Part shown: positions 24,649 to 34,388 of the stretch, one piece after another
Position numbering within the stretch: position 1 is the first letter of the stretch
Layout of the letters: each line of letters starts with the position of its first letter
From: Salibacterium salarium
GTDB taxonomy: Bacteria > Bacillota > Bacilli > Bacillales > Marinococcaceae
NCBI RefSeq assembly: GCF_030813635.1
Contig: NZ_JAUSUM010000001.1
Coordinates: forward strand, 558,001-622,000
Reading direction: 5' to 3'
DNA length: 64,000 bases
The notes under the pieces: generated by a model
Told to the model about the DNA's origin: nothing
Databases searched by the model: none
Seen by the model: the letters and a program-made list of their open reading frames with translations, nothing else
Position numbers and translations under genes: made by a program

Positions 24649-26153
24649 GAGTAGAATATGTATGTACGGTAGTAGAAGAACTTGTCCAGCAGGCTGGGAA
24701 TCTTGGTATGATGGCGTCTGAAGATAAGGTCTACAGTCGAAATCAAGTGTTAAAACAGCTAGGTATTCACGATTTTGTTCCAGATAGGGCAGAGAAAGTT
24801 CCTGCTAGCATCCCGGATATTCTTGAGAAACTTGCAGACTACGCTGTGGAACAAAAACAAATAGAGAATTTGCTGGAAGAAAGAGAGCAGTTGACCTCCT
24901 CCTTGATGAATGTGTTTATCCCACAGCCATCTGTTGTAAATCATCGATTCTATGAAAAATACGAAAAAGACCCAGTGGAAGCAACCAATTATTTTTATGA
25001 GCTAAGTCAAAATTCCAATTATATTCAAACGAAACGCATTGCTAAAAATATTTACTATCAAGTGGAATCTGAATATGGAAGCCTTGATATTACTATTAAT
25101 TTATCGAAGCCGGAAAAGGATCCTAAAGAAATTGAAAAAGAAAAACAGAGGAAAATGGATGCGTCGTACCCGCTGTGTTTATTGTGCATGGAAAACGAAG
25201 GATACGGCGGGAGAATTGGTCATCCGGCACGATCGAACCACCGCTTAATTCGTGTTCCGCTCGAAGGGGAACGCTGGTACTTGCAATATTCGCCGTACGT
25301 TTATTACAACGAACATTGCATCTTGCTGGCAGAAGAGCACCGCGACATGAAAATTCAAGCATCCACTTTTAAACGGCTGCTTGTCTTTGTAGAAAAATAC
25401 CCACACTATTTTATGGGATCAAACGCTGATATTCCGATTGTAGGCGGTTCTATTTTAAGTCATGATCATTATCAAGGGGGACGCTATGAATTTACACTGG
25501 CTAAAGCTCCTGCTGATTATTCCTTTTCATTGACCGCTTATCCGGATGTACAGGGATCAATCGTGAAATGGCCGATGACTGTACTCCGTCTTCGTTCGGG
25601 AAATCAGGAGAATCTTGTGAATGCAGCGGACATGATTTTAAAAAAGTGGAAAGATTACAATGATCCTGCTCGTGACATTCAAGCTTACACAAAAGGTACT
25701 GCTCATAACACGATTACTCCGATAGCGCGCTGTCGTGGTGATGAATATGAACTAGACCTAGTATTGCGCAATAATCGAACAAATGATGAGCACCCCGAAG
25801 GTATATTTCATCCTCATGCTGACGTTCATCATATAAAAAAAGAGAATATTGGCTTAATTGAAGTGATGGGACTGGCGGTTTTACCAAAACGTTTAGCAGA
25901 AGAACTTAAAGAAGTCGAACGTTATTTACTCAAAGACAATCAGAAGGTAGAGCCTGCTCATCTACCGTGGGCGAAAGAGTTAAAGAAGAAATACGGAGAA
26001 CAAACAGATGAAGAACGGGCTGATGCCATTGTTAAAATGGAAGTGGGGAAAAAGTTTTTACGAGTGCTAGAAGATGCTGGTGTGTTCAAACGTGATGTGA
26101 ATGGTCAAAAAGGATTAGAAGCGTTTATAAAAACCTTAAATGAAGGATCATAA
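24645..26153 (+). CDS. galT: UDP-glucose--hexose-1-phosphate uridylyltransferase (Firmicutes GalT type)
   Basis: The 502-residue protein is the long GalT class typical of Firmicutes. It shows SYPLCLLCMENEGYGGRIGHPARSNHR-type motifs near residue 180, HDHYQGG with the catalytic-site histidines near residue 273, and a C-terminal HPHADVHHIKKENIGLIEVMG. It transfers UMP from UDP-glucose to galactose-1-phosphate. ATG 24645 overlaps the galE stop as ATGA and has GGAGG upstream; the longer frame from 24552 lies within galE. Confidence 0.93.
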   Translation: MRVEYVCTVVEELVQQAGNLGMMASEDKVYSRNQVLKQLGIHDFVPDRAEKVPASIPDILEKLADYAVEQKQIENLLEEREQLTSSLMNVFIPQPSVVNHRFYEKYEKDPVEATNYFYELSQNSNYIQTKRIAKNIYYQVESEYGSLDITINLSKPEKDPKEIEKEKQRKMDASYPLCLLCMENEGYGGRIGHPARSNHRLIRVPLEGERWYLQYSPYVYYNEHCILLAEEHRDMKIQASTFKRLLVFVEKYPHYFMGSNADIPIVGGSILSHDHYQGGRYEFTLAKAPADYSFSLTAYPDVQGSIVKWPMTVLRLRSGNQENLVNAADMILKKWKDYNDPARDIQAYTKGTAHNTITPIARCRGDEYELDLVLRNNRTNDEHPEGIFHPHADVHHIKKENIGLIEVMGLAVLPKRLAEELKEVERYLLKDNQKVEPAHLPWAKELKKKYGEQTDEERADAIVKMEVGKKFLRVLEDAGVFKRDVNGQKGLEAFIKTLNEGS

Positions 26154-26168
26154 TAGGAGGAAATAGAT

Positions 26169-27215
26169 ATGATAAAAAAAGAAATCATCGATCATTGGGA
26201 CGGAGAACCGGTTGTTCAATTTACAATGGAAAATAATCAAGGCATGAAAGTGGAAGCGCTCAATTTTGGCTGCCGTATTAATGGTCTATACGTTCCAGAT
26301 GAAAAAGGGAATGTAGAAAATATAGTACTTGCTTATAAAGATGTGAAAGACTACAAGACCGACAGTATTTATCTTGGAGCAGTGGTTGGCCGAGTAGCTG
26401 GTCGTATACCATATGGCCGTTTAGAGTTAACAAATGACGTACATCATTTGTCTTTAAATGAAGGTTCTCATCATTTGCATGGAGGAACGACAGGATTCAG
26501 CCACCGGTTTTGGTATTATGACATGGAAGAAGCTGATGGTGAAGACCGTATTGTTTTTTCTCTGCAAAGTGTAGATGGAGAGGAAGGTTATCCTGGAACG
26601 GTTGATATAAAGGTGATTTATGTTCTTGAGGAAAATGGAAAATTTTCGATAGAGTATGAAGCAATGTCAGATAAAACGACCTGGGTAAGCTTAACAAATC
26701 ACACGTATTTTAATCTAAGTGGTAATCAAAAACGAGATATTGGCAATCACGTCGTACAGGCTCCTGCCGAATGCATATTCGAGCTTGATGATTATTTAAT
26801 ACCGACAGGAGACCTTGTTAAAATAGACGGAACTCCATTTGATATAAGAGAAGGGCGAAAATTAAAAGATGTTTTTTCTGAGAGTCATCCACAATTATCT
26901 GTAGCTAATGGTGGATTTGATCATTTTTTCGTATTTGAAAAAGAAGCAGAAAAAAAAATCAGCGTTTATGAGGAAAAAAACGGGCGCACGTTAGAAGCAG
27001 CAACGACAGAACCCGGGGCTGTTATCTATACGGGTAATAAAGTGAAAGATAGTTTAACTTTTAAAGAAGGAAATGGCCACGTTTTTGCTGGAATATGTGT
27101 GGAAACAGAACGCCTGCCTGAAGATTTTCGCGAATTGGACCGCCCGACTTGTCACTTGGAAGCAGGCAAACCATATAAAGCAGCAACAACCTTTACATTT
27201 GGCACAAAAAAATAA
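26169..27215 (+). CDS. galM: Aldose 1-epimerase (galactose mutarotase)
   Basis: The 348-residue beta-sandwich protein has GRVAGRIPYGRLEL near residue 75, LHGGTTGFSHRFW near 100 (first catalytic His), TNHTYFNLSG near 178 (second catalytic His) and the conserved Glu near the C-terminus (GICVETERLPEDF). It converts beta- to alpha-galactose for GalK. AGGAGG is 8 bases upstream; 15 bases separate it from galT. Confidence 0.93.
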   Translation: MIKKEIIDHWDGEPVVQFTMENNQGMKVEALNFGCRINGLYVPDEKGNVENIVLAYKDVKDYKTDSIYLGAVVGRVAGRIPYGRLELTNDVHHLSLNEGSHHLHGGTTGFSHRFWYYDMEEADGEDRIVFSLQSVDGEEGYPGTVDIKVIYVLEENGKFSIEYEAMSDKTTWVSLTNHTYFNLSGNQKRDIGNHVVQAPAECIFELDDYLIPTGDLVKIDGTPFDIREGRKLKDVFSESHPQLSVANGGFDHFFVFEKEAEKKISVYEEKNGRTLEAATTEPGAVIYTGNKVKDSLTFKEGNGHVFAGICVETERLPEDFRELDRPTCHLEAGKPYKAATTFTFGTKK

Positions 27216-28220
<1,005 letters not shown>

Positions 28221-28306
28221 CGAGATAATGCAGTCGTCAGAGAAAATTACCGTTGATAATGTTATAATTGTCGGCAAAACCTTAGAAGGGAAGGGTGCAT
28301 GAGACA

Positions 28307-29251
28307 ATGACAGAATATGTGTATGGCAATACACCTTGTTTCTTACATAGTAAAAAAATCAATGATACTAATCATGAGCATGTGGATGCTGTCGTGTATG
28401 GTGTTCCGTGGGAAGGAGGCGTGACGTGGGGAGATTATACAAGTTGTGAACTTGGGCCGAAATCGATGCGTCTTGCCTCTGGGCGTTATTCAGGTTTTTT
28501 ACCAGAGTTGGATGCAATAGACGTATTTGAACATCTCACGCTCGGTGATTTAGGTGATGTGACGATTAATTGGAATGATCCGGAGGAAACAATGGAACGG
28601 ATTACTGATTTTACAAAAAATCATCTTTGGAGCAACGATGTTTTTCCTATTGGTCTAGGCGGTGATCATAGTATTACGTATCCGATTATTAAAGGACTAG
28701 TTGAACAACAAGGTAAGAAAGTCGGAATTATCCACTTGGATGCACATTACGATAACATGCCGTCTCACGGTAATGACCAATACGCAAGGAATACTCCGTT
28801 TGCGCGGCTCTATGAACTAGAAGGAGTTCGAAATGAGAGCTTGATTCATACAGGAATTCATGGTCCGCGGAATAAACCGGAAAGCGGCAAATTCGCCAAT
28901 GATGCAGGAGCGGTGACCATTACATCGAGAGACATTCGCGAATGCGGTAATATTTATAAAATGGCGGATGACATTTATGAAAAAGCAAGCCAAGATGTAG
29001 ATGTTGTCTATCTTTCTATTTGCAGCGACATTCTTGATTTTGCTTTTAATCCAGGTGGCCCGCCTGATGCAAATGGATTGTCATCTTATGAGTTGTTGAC
29101 GTTAATTCATGAGTTTGGGAAAAAGGGCTTAGTTGGAATGGATTTTGTAGAAGTGTATCCTGAGACGGATGTAAATCAGTTCTCTGCTCATTTGGCATCA
29201 AACATCGTGTTGTATGTGCTTGCAGGAGTGGCAAAAAATAAAAAAATGTAG
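28307..29251 (+). CDS. Ureohydrolase (arginase/agmatinase superfamily) with altered metal motif
   Basis: The 314-residue protein keeps most arginase-family manganese motifs: GLGGDHSITYP near residue 117, HLDAHYDNMPSHG near 142 (DAHxD) and the SxDxxD-like strand VVYLSICSDILDFAFNPGGP near 231. In that last strand the usual D-x-D reads C-S-D, so one of the paired metal-ligand Asp residues is Cys. Family members cleave guanidino compounds to urea (agmatine, arginine, guanidinobutyrate) or formamide. The substrate here is open, and the altered ligand suggests a different metal occupancy or a non-standard role. ATG 28307 is favoured over GTG 28295 because AAGGGAAGGG then has room. Confidence 0.8.
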   Translation: MTEYVYGNTPCFLHSKKINDTNHEHVDAVVYGVPWEGGVTWGDYTSCELGPKSMRLASGRYSGFLPELDAIDVFEHLTLGDLGDVTINWNDPEETMERITDFTKNHLWSNDVFPIGLGGDHSITYPIIKGLVEQQGKKVGIIHLDAHYDNMPSHGNDQYARNTPFARLYELEGVRNESLIHTGIHGPRNKPESGKFANDAGAVTITSRDIRECGNIYKMADDIYEKASQDVDVVYLSICSDILDFAFNPGGPPDANGLSSYELLTLIHEFGKKGLVGMDFVEVYPETDVNQFSAHLASNIVLYVLAGVAKNKKM

Positions 29252-29254
29252 AAC

Positions 29255-29284
29255 GGCGCGGGTAATTTGCCCGTGCTTTTTTTT
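29255..29284 (+). terminator. Rho-independent terminator
   Basis: GCGCGGG / CCCGTGC stem (one G-T pair) with loop TAATTTG, then TTTTTTTT. Confidence 0.9.
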
Positions 29285-29327
29285 AGATCTAATTCAGCAA
29301 TAAAGGGTTGAGTGATTATTTCTTTAA

Positions 29328-29343
29328 ACTTGTACGTACATTA
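29328..29343. promoter_or_regulatory. AraR-type operator, box 1
   Basis: ACTTGTACGTACATTA matches the AraR consensus ATTTGTACGTACAAAT in the core TTGTACGTACA. Its centre is 41 bp from box 2, about four helical turns, as in cooperative AraR site pairs of B. subtilis. Confidence 0.75.
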
Positions 29344-29363
29344 TTAAATTATAATATATTTAA

Positions 29364-29392
29364 TTGACATTTATACGTACGTGTTTTATAGT
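29364..29392 (+). promoter_or_regulatory. araE promoter containing AraR box 2
   Basis: TTGACA (29364-29369), a 17-base spacer and TATAGT (29387-29392) form a near-consensus SigA promoter. The spacer contains the second AraR-type box ATTTATACGTACGTGT (29369-29384), so repressor binding would cover the polymerase site. Confidence 0.8.
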
Positions 29393-29396
29393 TTTA

Positions 29397-29410
29397 TGTG
29401 AACGTTATCA
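29397..29410 (+). promoter_or_regulatory. cre site (CcpA) at araE
   Basis: TGTGAACGTTATCA fits the TGWAANCGNTNWCA consensus at all but one position, 5 bases downstream of the -10. Confidence 0.7.
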
Positions 29411-29541
29411 TAGAAGTCTGGAGATACTTAAATTTTTAGAAAAGGCAAAACAGGCAGATGGCATGTCATTTTTTAGCTCAACTTGTGCATACATCATCTG
29501 TCATTAAGACAGAAAAAAAGCATGTCATTAACTGTAAAACT

Positions 29542-29557
29542 AGTTGTACGTAGAAAA
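29542..29557. promoter_or_regulatory. AraR-type operator, box 3 in the leader
   Basis: AGTTGTACGTAGAAAA agrees with ATTTGTACGTACAAAT at 13 of 16 positions. It lies in the long leader about 40 bases before the start codon, where a repressor could act as a roadblock. Confidence 0.6.
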
Positions 29558-29595
29558 AGGTTTACACACAACAAGAAGAGTGGAGAGTGAATACG

Positions 29596-30984
29596 ATGAA
29601 AAGTAACCATTCTGTTTGGTACGTCATTATTATTGCATCAGCTGCAGGTATGGCAGGTTTTTTATACGGATTTGATACCGCTGTCATATCAGGGGCAATT
29701 GGATTTCTTCAAGAACTATATGACTTAAGCCCGGCAATGGAAGGCTTCGTCATTTCAAGTGTTATGATTGGTGGTGTAGTCGGTGTTGCGCTATCAGGAT
29801 TTTTAAGTGATCGTTATGGGAGAAGAAAAATCTTAATGGTAGCGGCTATCTTTTTTGCTATATCAGCACTTGCTTCCGCGCTCGCGACAAATGTTACTAT
29901 TTTAATTCTAGCTAGAGTGCTTGGTGGACTAGGAATTGGTTTTGCCTCAGCCTTATCAGTTACTTACATTGCAGAATGTGCCCCTCCGGCAATACGTGGT
30001 AGATTAGGCTCGTTGTATCAACTATTTACAATTATAGGGATTTCAGCTACGTTTTATATTAATTGGGGTGTGGCGAATTCCGGCTCGCACAGTTGGGGGA
30101 TAGAGCTGGGCTGGCGCTGGATGCTTGGGTACGGAGTTATTCCAGGTGTTGTCTTTTTTATCCTTTTAATATTCATACCAGAAAGTCCAAGATACTTATT
30201 GCAAAAAGGAAGAGAGAAAGAAGCATTTCGTGTACTGCAGCGTATTAATGATACAGAGACTGCAACGAAAGAAAAAGAAGCTATTCAGGCGTCGATTGAA
30301 ATGGAGACCAATACATCGATGAGGGAATTACTGAAACCAGGTTGGCGAAAAGCGATGGCAGTAGGAATTTTCCTTGCTCTCTTTAATCAAGTAATAGGTA
30401 TGAATGCGGTTACTTATTATGGTCCTGAAATTTTTAGGTTGGCCGGATTTGAAAATAATACGGAATTTTTAGCGACAAGTATAATCGGTAGTGTTCAAGT
30501 TTTATTCACTATATTAGCGATTATATTGATTGATAAAGCAGGTCGTAAAAACTTGATGGCAGTTGGTTCCATTTTAATGGCATTTTTTATGGTCCTCATT
30601 GGGAGCGCTTTCTATCTTGATGTTCCGAGTGCGATATGGATGCTTATCTTTATTGCTGGGTTTACGGCGGCGTTTTGTATTTCGATGGGACCGATTCCTT
30701 GGGTGATGATTCCAGAAATTTTTCCGAACCATTTACGGGCCCGCGCAGTAGGTATAGCTACCATCTTTTTGTGGGGAGCGAACTGGGCAATCGGTCAATT
30801 CACACCAATGTTAATTAACGGTATGGGAGGGACGTTTACGTTCTGGATGTTCGCTGTTATTAACGTCATTTGCTTTACATTCGTGATGACGATTGTGCCG
30901 GAAACGAAAAATAAATCGTTAGAAGAAATCGAAACTATTTGGAAACCGAATAAAGAAGTGGTACAACAACACCATACAAGCTAA
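29596..30984 (+). CDS. araE: Arabinose-proton symporter, MFS sugar porter family (AraE)
   Basis: The 462-residue, 12-TM protein has the sugar-porter signatures GFLYGFDTAVISGAIGF (TM1), SDRYGRRK (loop 2-3), PESPRYL (after TM6), FNQVIGMNAVTYYGPEIF (TM7), DKAGRK and PETKNKSLEEIE (after TM12). It closely follows B. subtilis AraE over its whole length. With AraR-type boxes and a cre site in its promoter, L-arabinose (also xylose/galactose) import is the best call. No araR or ara catabolic gene is in the window, so the repressor must act from elsewhere. ATG 29596 has GGAGAG 8 bases upstream; GTG 29587 is the alternative. Confidence 0.9.
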   Translation: MKSNHSVWYVIIIASAAGMAGFLYGFDTAVISGAIGFLQELYDLSPAMEGFVISSVMIGGVVGVALSGFLSDRYGRRKILMVAAIFFAISALASALATNVTILILARVLGGLGIGFASALSVTYIAECAPPAIRGRLGSLYQLFTIIGISATFYINWGVANSGSHSWGIELGWRWMLGYGVIPGVVFFILLIFIPESPRYLLQKGREKEAFRVLQRINDTETATKEKEAIQASIEMETNTSMRELLKPGWRKAMAVGIFLALFNQVIGMNAVTYYGPEIFRLAGFENNTEFLATSIIGSVQVLFTILAIILIDKAGRKNLMAVGSILMAFFMVLIGSAFYLDVPSAIWMLIFIAGFTAAFCISMGPIPWVMIPEIFPNHLRARAVGIATIFLWGANWAIGQFTPMLINGMGGTFTFWMFAVINVICFTFVMTIVPETKNKSLEEIETIWKPNKEVVQQHHTS

Positions 30985-30990
30985 ATCATT

Positions 30991-31028
30991 AAAAAGGATC
31001 TGGACAATACATTATCCAGATCCTTTTT
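30991..31028. terminator. Bidirectional terminator between araE and the dinB-like gene
   Basis: AAAAAGGATCTGGA / TCCAGATCCTTTTT perfect 14-bp stem with a 10-base loop. Confidence 0.9.
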
Positions 31029-31036
31029 GACGTCAA

Positions 31037-31513
31037 TTACCAAGTTTGCCCGCCGGATGGAGGGGGCCATGATCCGGTCATGCGACGGATTTGTGCCGAT
31101 TGAGCAGCATGATAACTATTATGTGTGATGAGGTCGATAAGTAAATCGCCTCTTGTTGCATTTTTATCATCAAACCCTTGTTCTGTTAAATCTTTTGTTG
31201 TTTCCGCTTCAGCTATCTTAATACCTTTTCGAAATTGTTGTAAGGTATCGTGCCATTCTTGTTCGTTGTTAGGAACTGACGTTTTTGGAAAGGTGTAATG
31301 ATTGTGTTTAGGATATTCTGGGTATTCTTTAGACAGTAGCTGAATTAAATGCTCTTGCCAATACGTCATATGAAAAAGAATCTCCCACACAGTGTGAGGG
31401 CACCCGTTTATTTGTTCCCCAGCCTTTCTCCAATCCAACCCTTCAAAAACGTGAACAGGGTCTACGTGTGCTGAATCTCCGTGTAATCCATTTATTAAAA
31501 ATGGAGCTGACAT
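31037..31513 (-). CDS. DinB-family four-helix protein
   Basis: The 158-residue protein has the DinB/YfiT metal-binding pattern: a His in TVWEILFHMTYWQEHLIQLL (residues ~41-60) and the C-terminal HNSYHAAQSAQIRRMTG (residues ~131-147), giving the three-His site. Family members include thiol-S-transferases and damage-inducible proteins of unknown activity. It stands alone on the minus strand, with an ATG preceded by GGAAGAGGAG. Confidence 0.8.
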   Translation of the reverse strand: MSAPFLINGLHGDSAHVDPVHVFEGLDWRKAGEQINGCPHTVWEILFHMTYWQEHLIQLLSKEYPEYPKHNHYTFPKTSVPNNEQEWHDTLQQFRKGIKIAEAETTKDLTEQGFDDKNATRGDLLIDLITHNSYHAAQSAQIRRMTGSWPPPSGGQTW

Positions 31514-31964
31514 TTTATCCTACTCCTCTTCCGTGTTTCTATTAACGTTCATTGTTGTGTATTTCAACATCAAGAATTCCATCTCTAAACGCAATCATAT
31601 AAAAGTGAGGAAACCGATTATTTGAAAACCACCACTTTCCTTAAAAAAGTGTTTGAAAGTTTAACCTCATTATCATCATCCTTTTCATTTTAATCTGACA
31701 GATACGTTTTCCAATTACATAACCAGACCAAACAATCTTCTGGATAGACTAGCATTATTCTGTATCGAGTAATACTCCCTCCAAGCGAACAATCTATATG
31801 TAGTATTAAGTGTAACATATAATTTGTAGTTGGAATTAAATTCCTATTAATTATATACATTAACTAATATAAATTAGTGCAATCTTTCCATTGGTTAAAG
31901 AAGGCAGGAAAGTATACAGCATTTGTCGAATCGTTTCTTACATGTGATGGAAGGAGGGATAAGG
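31514..31964. other. Long intergenic stretch upstream of the sugar-sensing operon
   Basis: AT-rich, with only 15-21 codon ORFs on the minus strand (for example ATG near 31753) that are not convincing. It must contain the promoters of the dinB-like gene and of the three-component operon, but no single clear -35/-10 pair stands out. Confidence 0.5.
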
Positions 31965-32942
31965 ATGGAACATAAAAAGAAAGTCGTTTTATATACAGGA
32001 GCTGGGTTATTGTTCGGCATTTCTTTTTTGTTCATGCTTTATTTTGGGAAAGAAACGTTTTATGTAGAGGGGACAGAATCGACGGCAAAAACGTATGACT
32101 ATCATTTTGCTTTGATTACAGAAGAAACAGGAAATGCCTATTGGCAGGAAATTGAACAAAGTGCGAAAGCAACGGCCGCAGAGCATAATATTTATTTAGA
32201 AAGTACAGGACCGAGAAAAGCCAATCCGGATGAAGTGCTGCGGACGATGGATCAAATGATTGCAGCAAAAGTCGACGGAATTATCACACAAGGGCTTCCG
32301 GGACCGCGTTTTCTTGATCTTGTCCATAAAGCAAACGAACATAATATTCCAGTTGTTACAGTGGACAGTGATATGCCGGAAAGTGAACGAACCGCTTATA
32401 TAGGGACTGATAATTTTGATTCAGGCTATCTTGCAGGAGAAGAATTAATTCGTGAGACAACGGGGGAACAGGTCGTCGGCATTATAACAGGAAATGTGGA
32501 ATCGCTTAATCAACAACAGCGAATGGAAGGGTTTGAAGAGGCGATAAAAAATGTGGACCGAATACAAGTGGTAGATATTAGAGAATCCAACATTACAGAA
32601 GTGGGAGCCGCACAGGTGACGTACTCCATGATGAAACAGCATTCTGACATTAATGCATTGTTTGGGACCAGTGCGCTTGATGGCGTTGGTATGGTCCAAG
32701 GAGTAGAGGAAATTACAGTATGGGAGCGTCCGTACATGATTGCCTTTGACATTCTTCCAGAAACAATACATTTGTTAGAAGAAGGGAAACTTGACGCTGT
32801 TATTGCACAATATCCGGACAAAATGGGGACGAAAGCCGTTCAAACAATGATCGATTTACAACATAAAGACTATGTGGAACCTTTGCAACATACCAAAACA
32901 GAAGTTATTCGAGAACCAGACCAATTGGGGGATTCGTTATGA
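31965..32942 (+). CDS. Membrane-anchored sugar-binding protein (RbsB/XylFII-like), sensory partner
   Basis: The 325-residue protein has an N-terminal membrane anchor (about residues 8-27) and a type I periplasmic binding fold of the ribose-binding type (YHFALITEETGNAYWQEIEQ, IAAKVDGIITQGLP, PVVTVDSDMPESERTAYIG, GTSALDGVGMVQGV). It has no lipobox and no transporter genes of the Rbs type beside it. Instead it overlaps a YesM/LytS-type kinase gene by 4 bases, as in the XylFII-LytS-type sugar-sensing systems, where the binding protein presents the ligand to the kinase. ATG 31965 has GGAAGGAGGG upstream. The ligand is unknown. Confidence 0.8.
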   Translation: MEHKKKVVLYTGAGLLFGISFLFMLYFGKETFYVEGTESTAKTYDYHFALITEETGNAYWQEIEQSAKATAAEHNIYLESTGPRKANPDEVLRTMDQMIAAKVDGIITQGLPGPRFLDLVHKANEHNIPVVTVDSDMPESERTAYIGTDNFDSGYLAGEELIRETTGEQVVGIITGNVESLNQQQRMEGFEEAIKNVDRIQVVDIRESNITEVGAAQVTYSMMKQHSDINALFGTSALDGVGMVQGVEEITVWERPYMIAFDILPETIHLLEEGKLDAVIAQYPDKMGTKAVQTMIDLQHKDYVEPLQHTKTEVIREPDQLGDSL

Positions 32943-34387
32943 AGCTGCTTTCCTCCATCCGTGGTAAATTATTGTTTTGTTTTTTTGTCTTTATTTTGTT
33001 ATTTAATATTGTCTCTGTTTCTATATATTTTAGTTCTAGTCGTCTAACGAATGAATATAATACGAGTTTTGAACGGTTTTTAATTTTCAATTCTATTTCC
33101 CAACAAGCAAATGATTTATATGAAGATACAAACGCGTATGTGCGAGATCCGTCTGAAGAAAATTTAACGTCTTACTATAGAAGTCGTCTTCAATTAAGAG
33201 ACGAGGAGAACCGTTTGGAAGCTAACATGAAGGAATCTGAAAATATAGAATTATCCAATTATTTAAATTTAATAGAGTCTCTCATTCGTAATAGCGAAGT
33301 AACGGTAGGATTTGTACTTCGGGACGACATTGAGCGTTACACGTCTTACTTACAAGAGACACAAAATAGTGCTTCCTACATTCAAGAGAACACATTGAGT
33401 TTAATTGACTTGGAATTGACAGAATATCAAAAACTATATGCTGATTTGCAAAATAGAAATGAAGCATTCCGGGTTTTTATTATATTTTTATTTATAACAA
33501 CTGTTATGATTGCTGTTTTTTTCGCATTTTGGTTTTCAGCGGGAATTAATCGCCCCCTCCAGTCTTTATCAGCCGCTGCAAAAGAAGTGTCTAGAGGGGA
33601 TTTTAAAGGGGAGCCCGTAAGTATTCAGTCAAACGATGAGATGAAATTGTTAGGAGATACGTTTGATCAAATGCGGACAGATATAACGGAATACGTAGAA
33701 GAAATGAAGGGTAAGGCAGAAATGGATCGTCTAATGAAAGAATTAGAGTTAAAACATTTACAAAATCAAATAAATCCTCATTTTCTCTTTAATACGTTGA
33801 ACACCGTATCGAAAATGGCTTATTTGGAAGACGCTGATGACACCTCTCATTTAATAGATTCGGTGTCCGCTTTACTACGATATAATCTTGGCGATCTTGA
33901 AAAATCGGTCACTTTAAAAGATGAAATAGAAGTGGTGCAAAGTTACTTTCATATTCAACAGACTCGTTTCCAAGGGCGGATTCATTTCTCTGTGGAGCTT
34001 GAGGAAACCGAATTAAATAGACGAGTTCCCCGTCTCATACTACAGCCATTAGTCGAAAATGCCTTTATACATGGAGTGGAGTGCTTAGAAGAAGGCGGGA
34101 CCATTTCATTGCGCGTCTATCAACAAGAAAAATATACGATTGCGGAAGTTGAAGATAATGGAATCGGGATGGAAAGGGAGCAATTACAGAGCGTTCTGTC
34201 GCCGAACATTATTGCTTCAGATGGACATGTTGGACACTCGACGGGATTAGGATTAACCAATGTTATTCGGCGTTTACAATTATTTTATCAATTGGAGGAT
34301 GTTGTAGAAATCGAATCAGAACCAGATGGCGGAACCGTTATACGGCTGTTTTTACCGGAATGTTCACATTCGGAAAGGGGGATTTAA
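32939..34387 (+). CDS. YesM/LytS-type sensor histidine kinase
   Basis: The 482-residue kinase has TM1 at residues ~10-32, an extracytoplasmic helical domain, TM2 at ~180-202, a HAMP linker, the His_kinase box LQNQINPHFLFNTLNTVSKM (phospho-His near residue 282) and a HATPase end (LVENAFIHGVE, VEDNGIGM, TGLGLTNVIRRL). It lies between the binding-protein and AraC-type regulator genes, with a 4-base overlap upstream. It is expected to read the state of the binding protein across the membrane and phosphorylate the regulator. Confidence 0.9.
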   Translation: MKLLSSIRGKLLFCFFVFILLFNIVSVSIYFSSSRLTNEYNTSFERFLIFNSISQQANDLYEDTNAYVRDPSEENLTSYYRSRLQLRDEENRLEANMKESENIELSNYLNLIESLIRNSEVTVGFVLRDDIERYTSYLQETQNSASYIQENTLSLIDLELTEYQKLYADLQNRNEAFRVFIIFLFITTVMIAVFFAFWFSAGINRPLQSLSAAAKEVSRGDFKGEPVSIQSNDEMKLLGDTFDQMRTDITEYVEEMKGKAEMDRLMKELELKHLQNQINPHFLFNTLNTVSKMAYLEDADDTSHLIDSVSALLRYNLGDLEKSVTLKDEIEVVQSYFHIQQTRFQGRIHFSVELEETELNRRVPRLILQPLVENAFIHGVECLEEGGTISLRVYQQEKYTIAEVEDNGIGMEREQLQSVLSPNIIASDGHVGHSTGLGLTNVIRRLQLFYQLEDVVEIESEPDGGTVIRLFLPECSHSERGI

Positions 34388-34388
34388 A

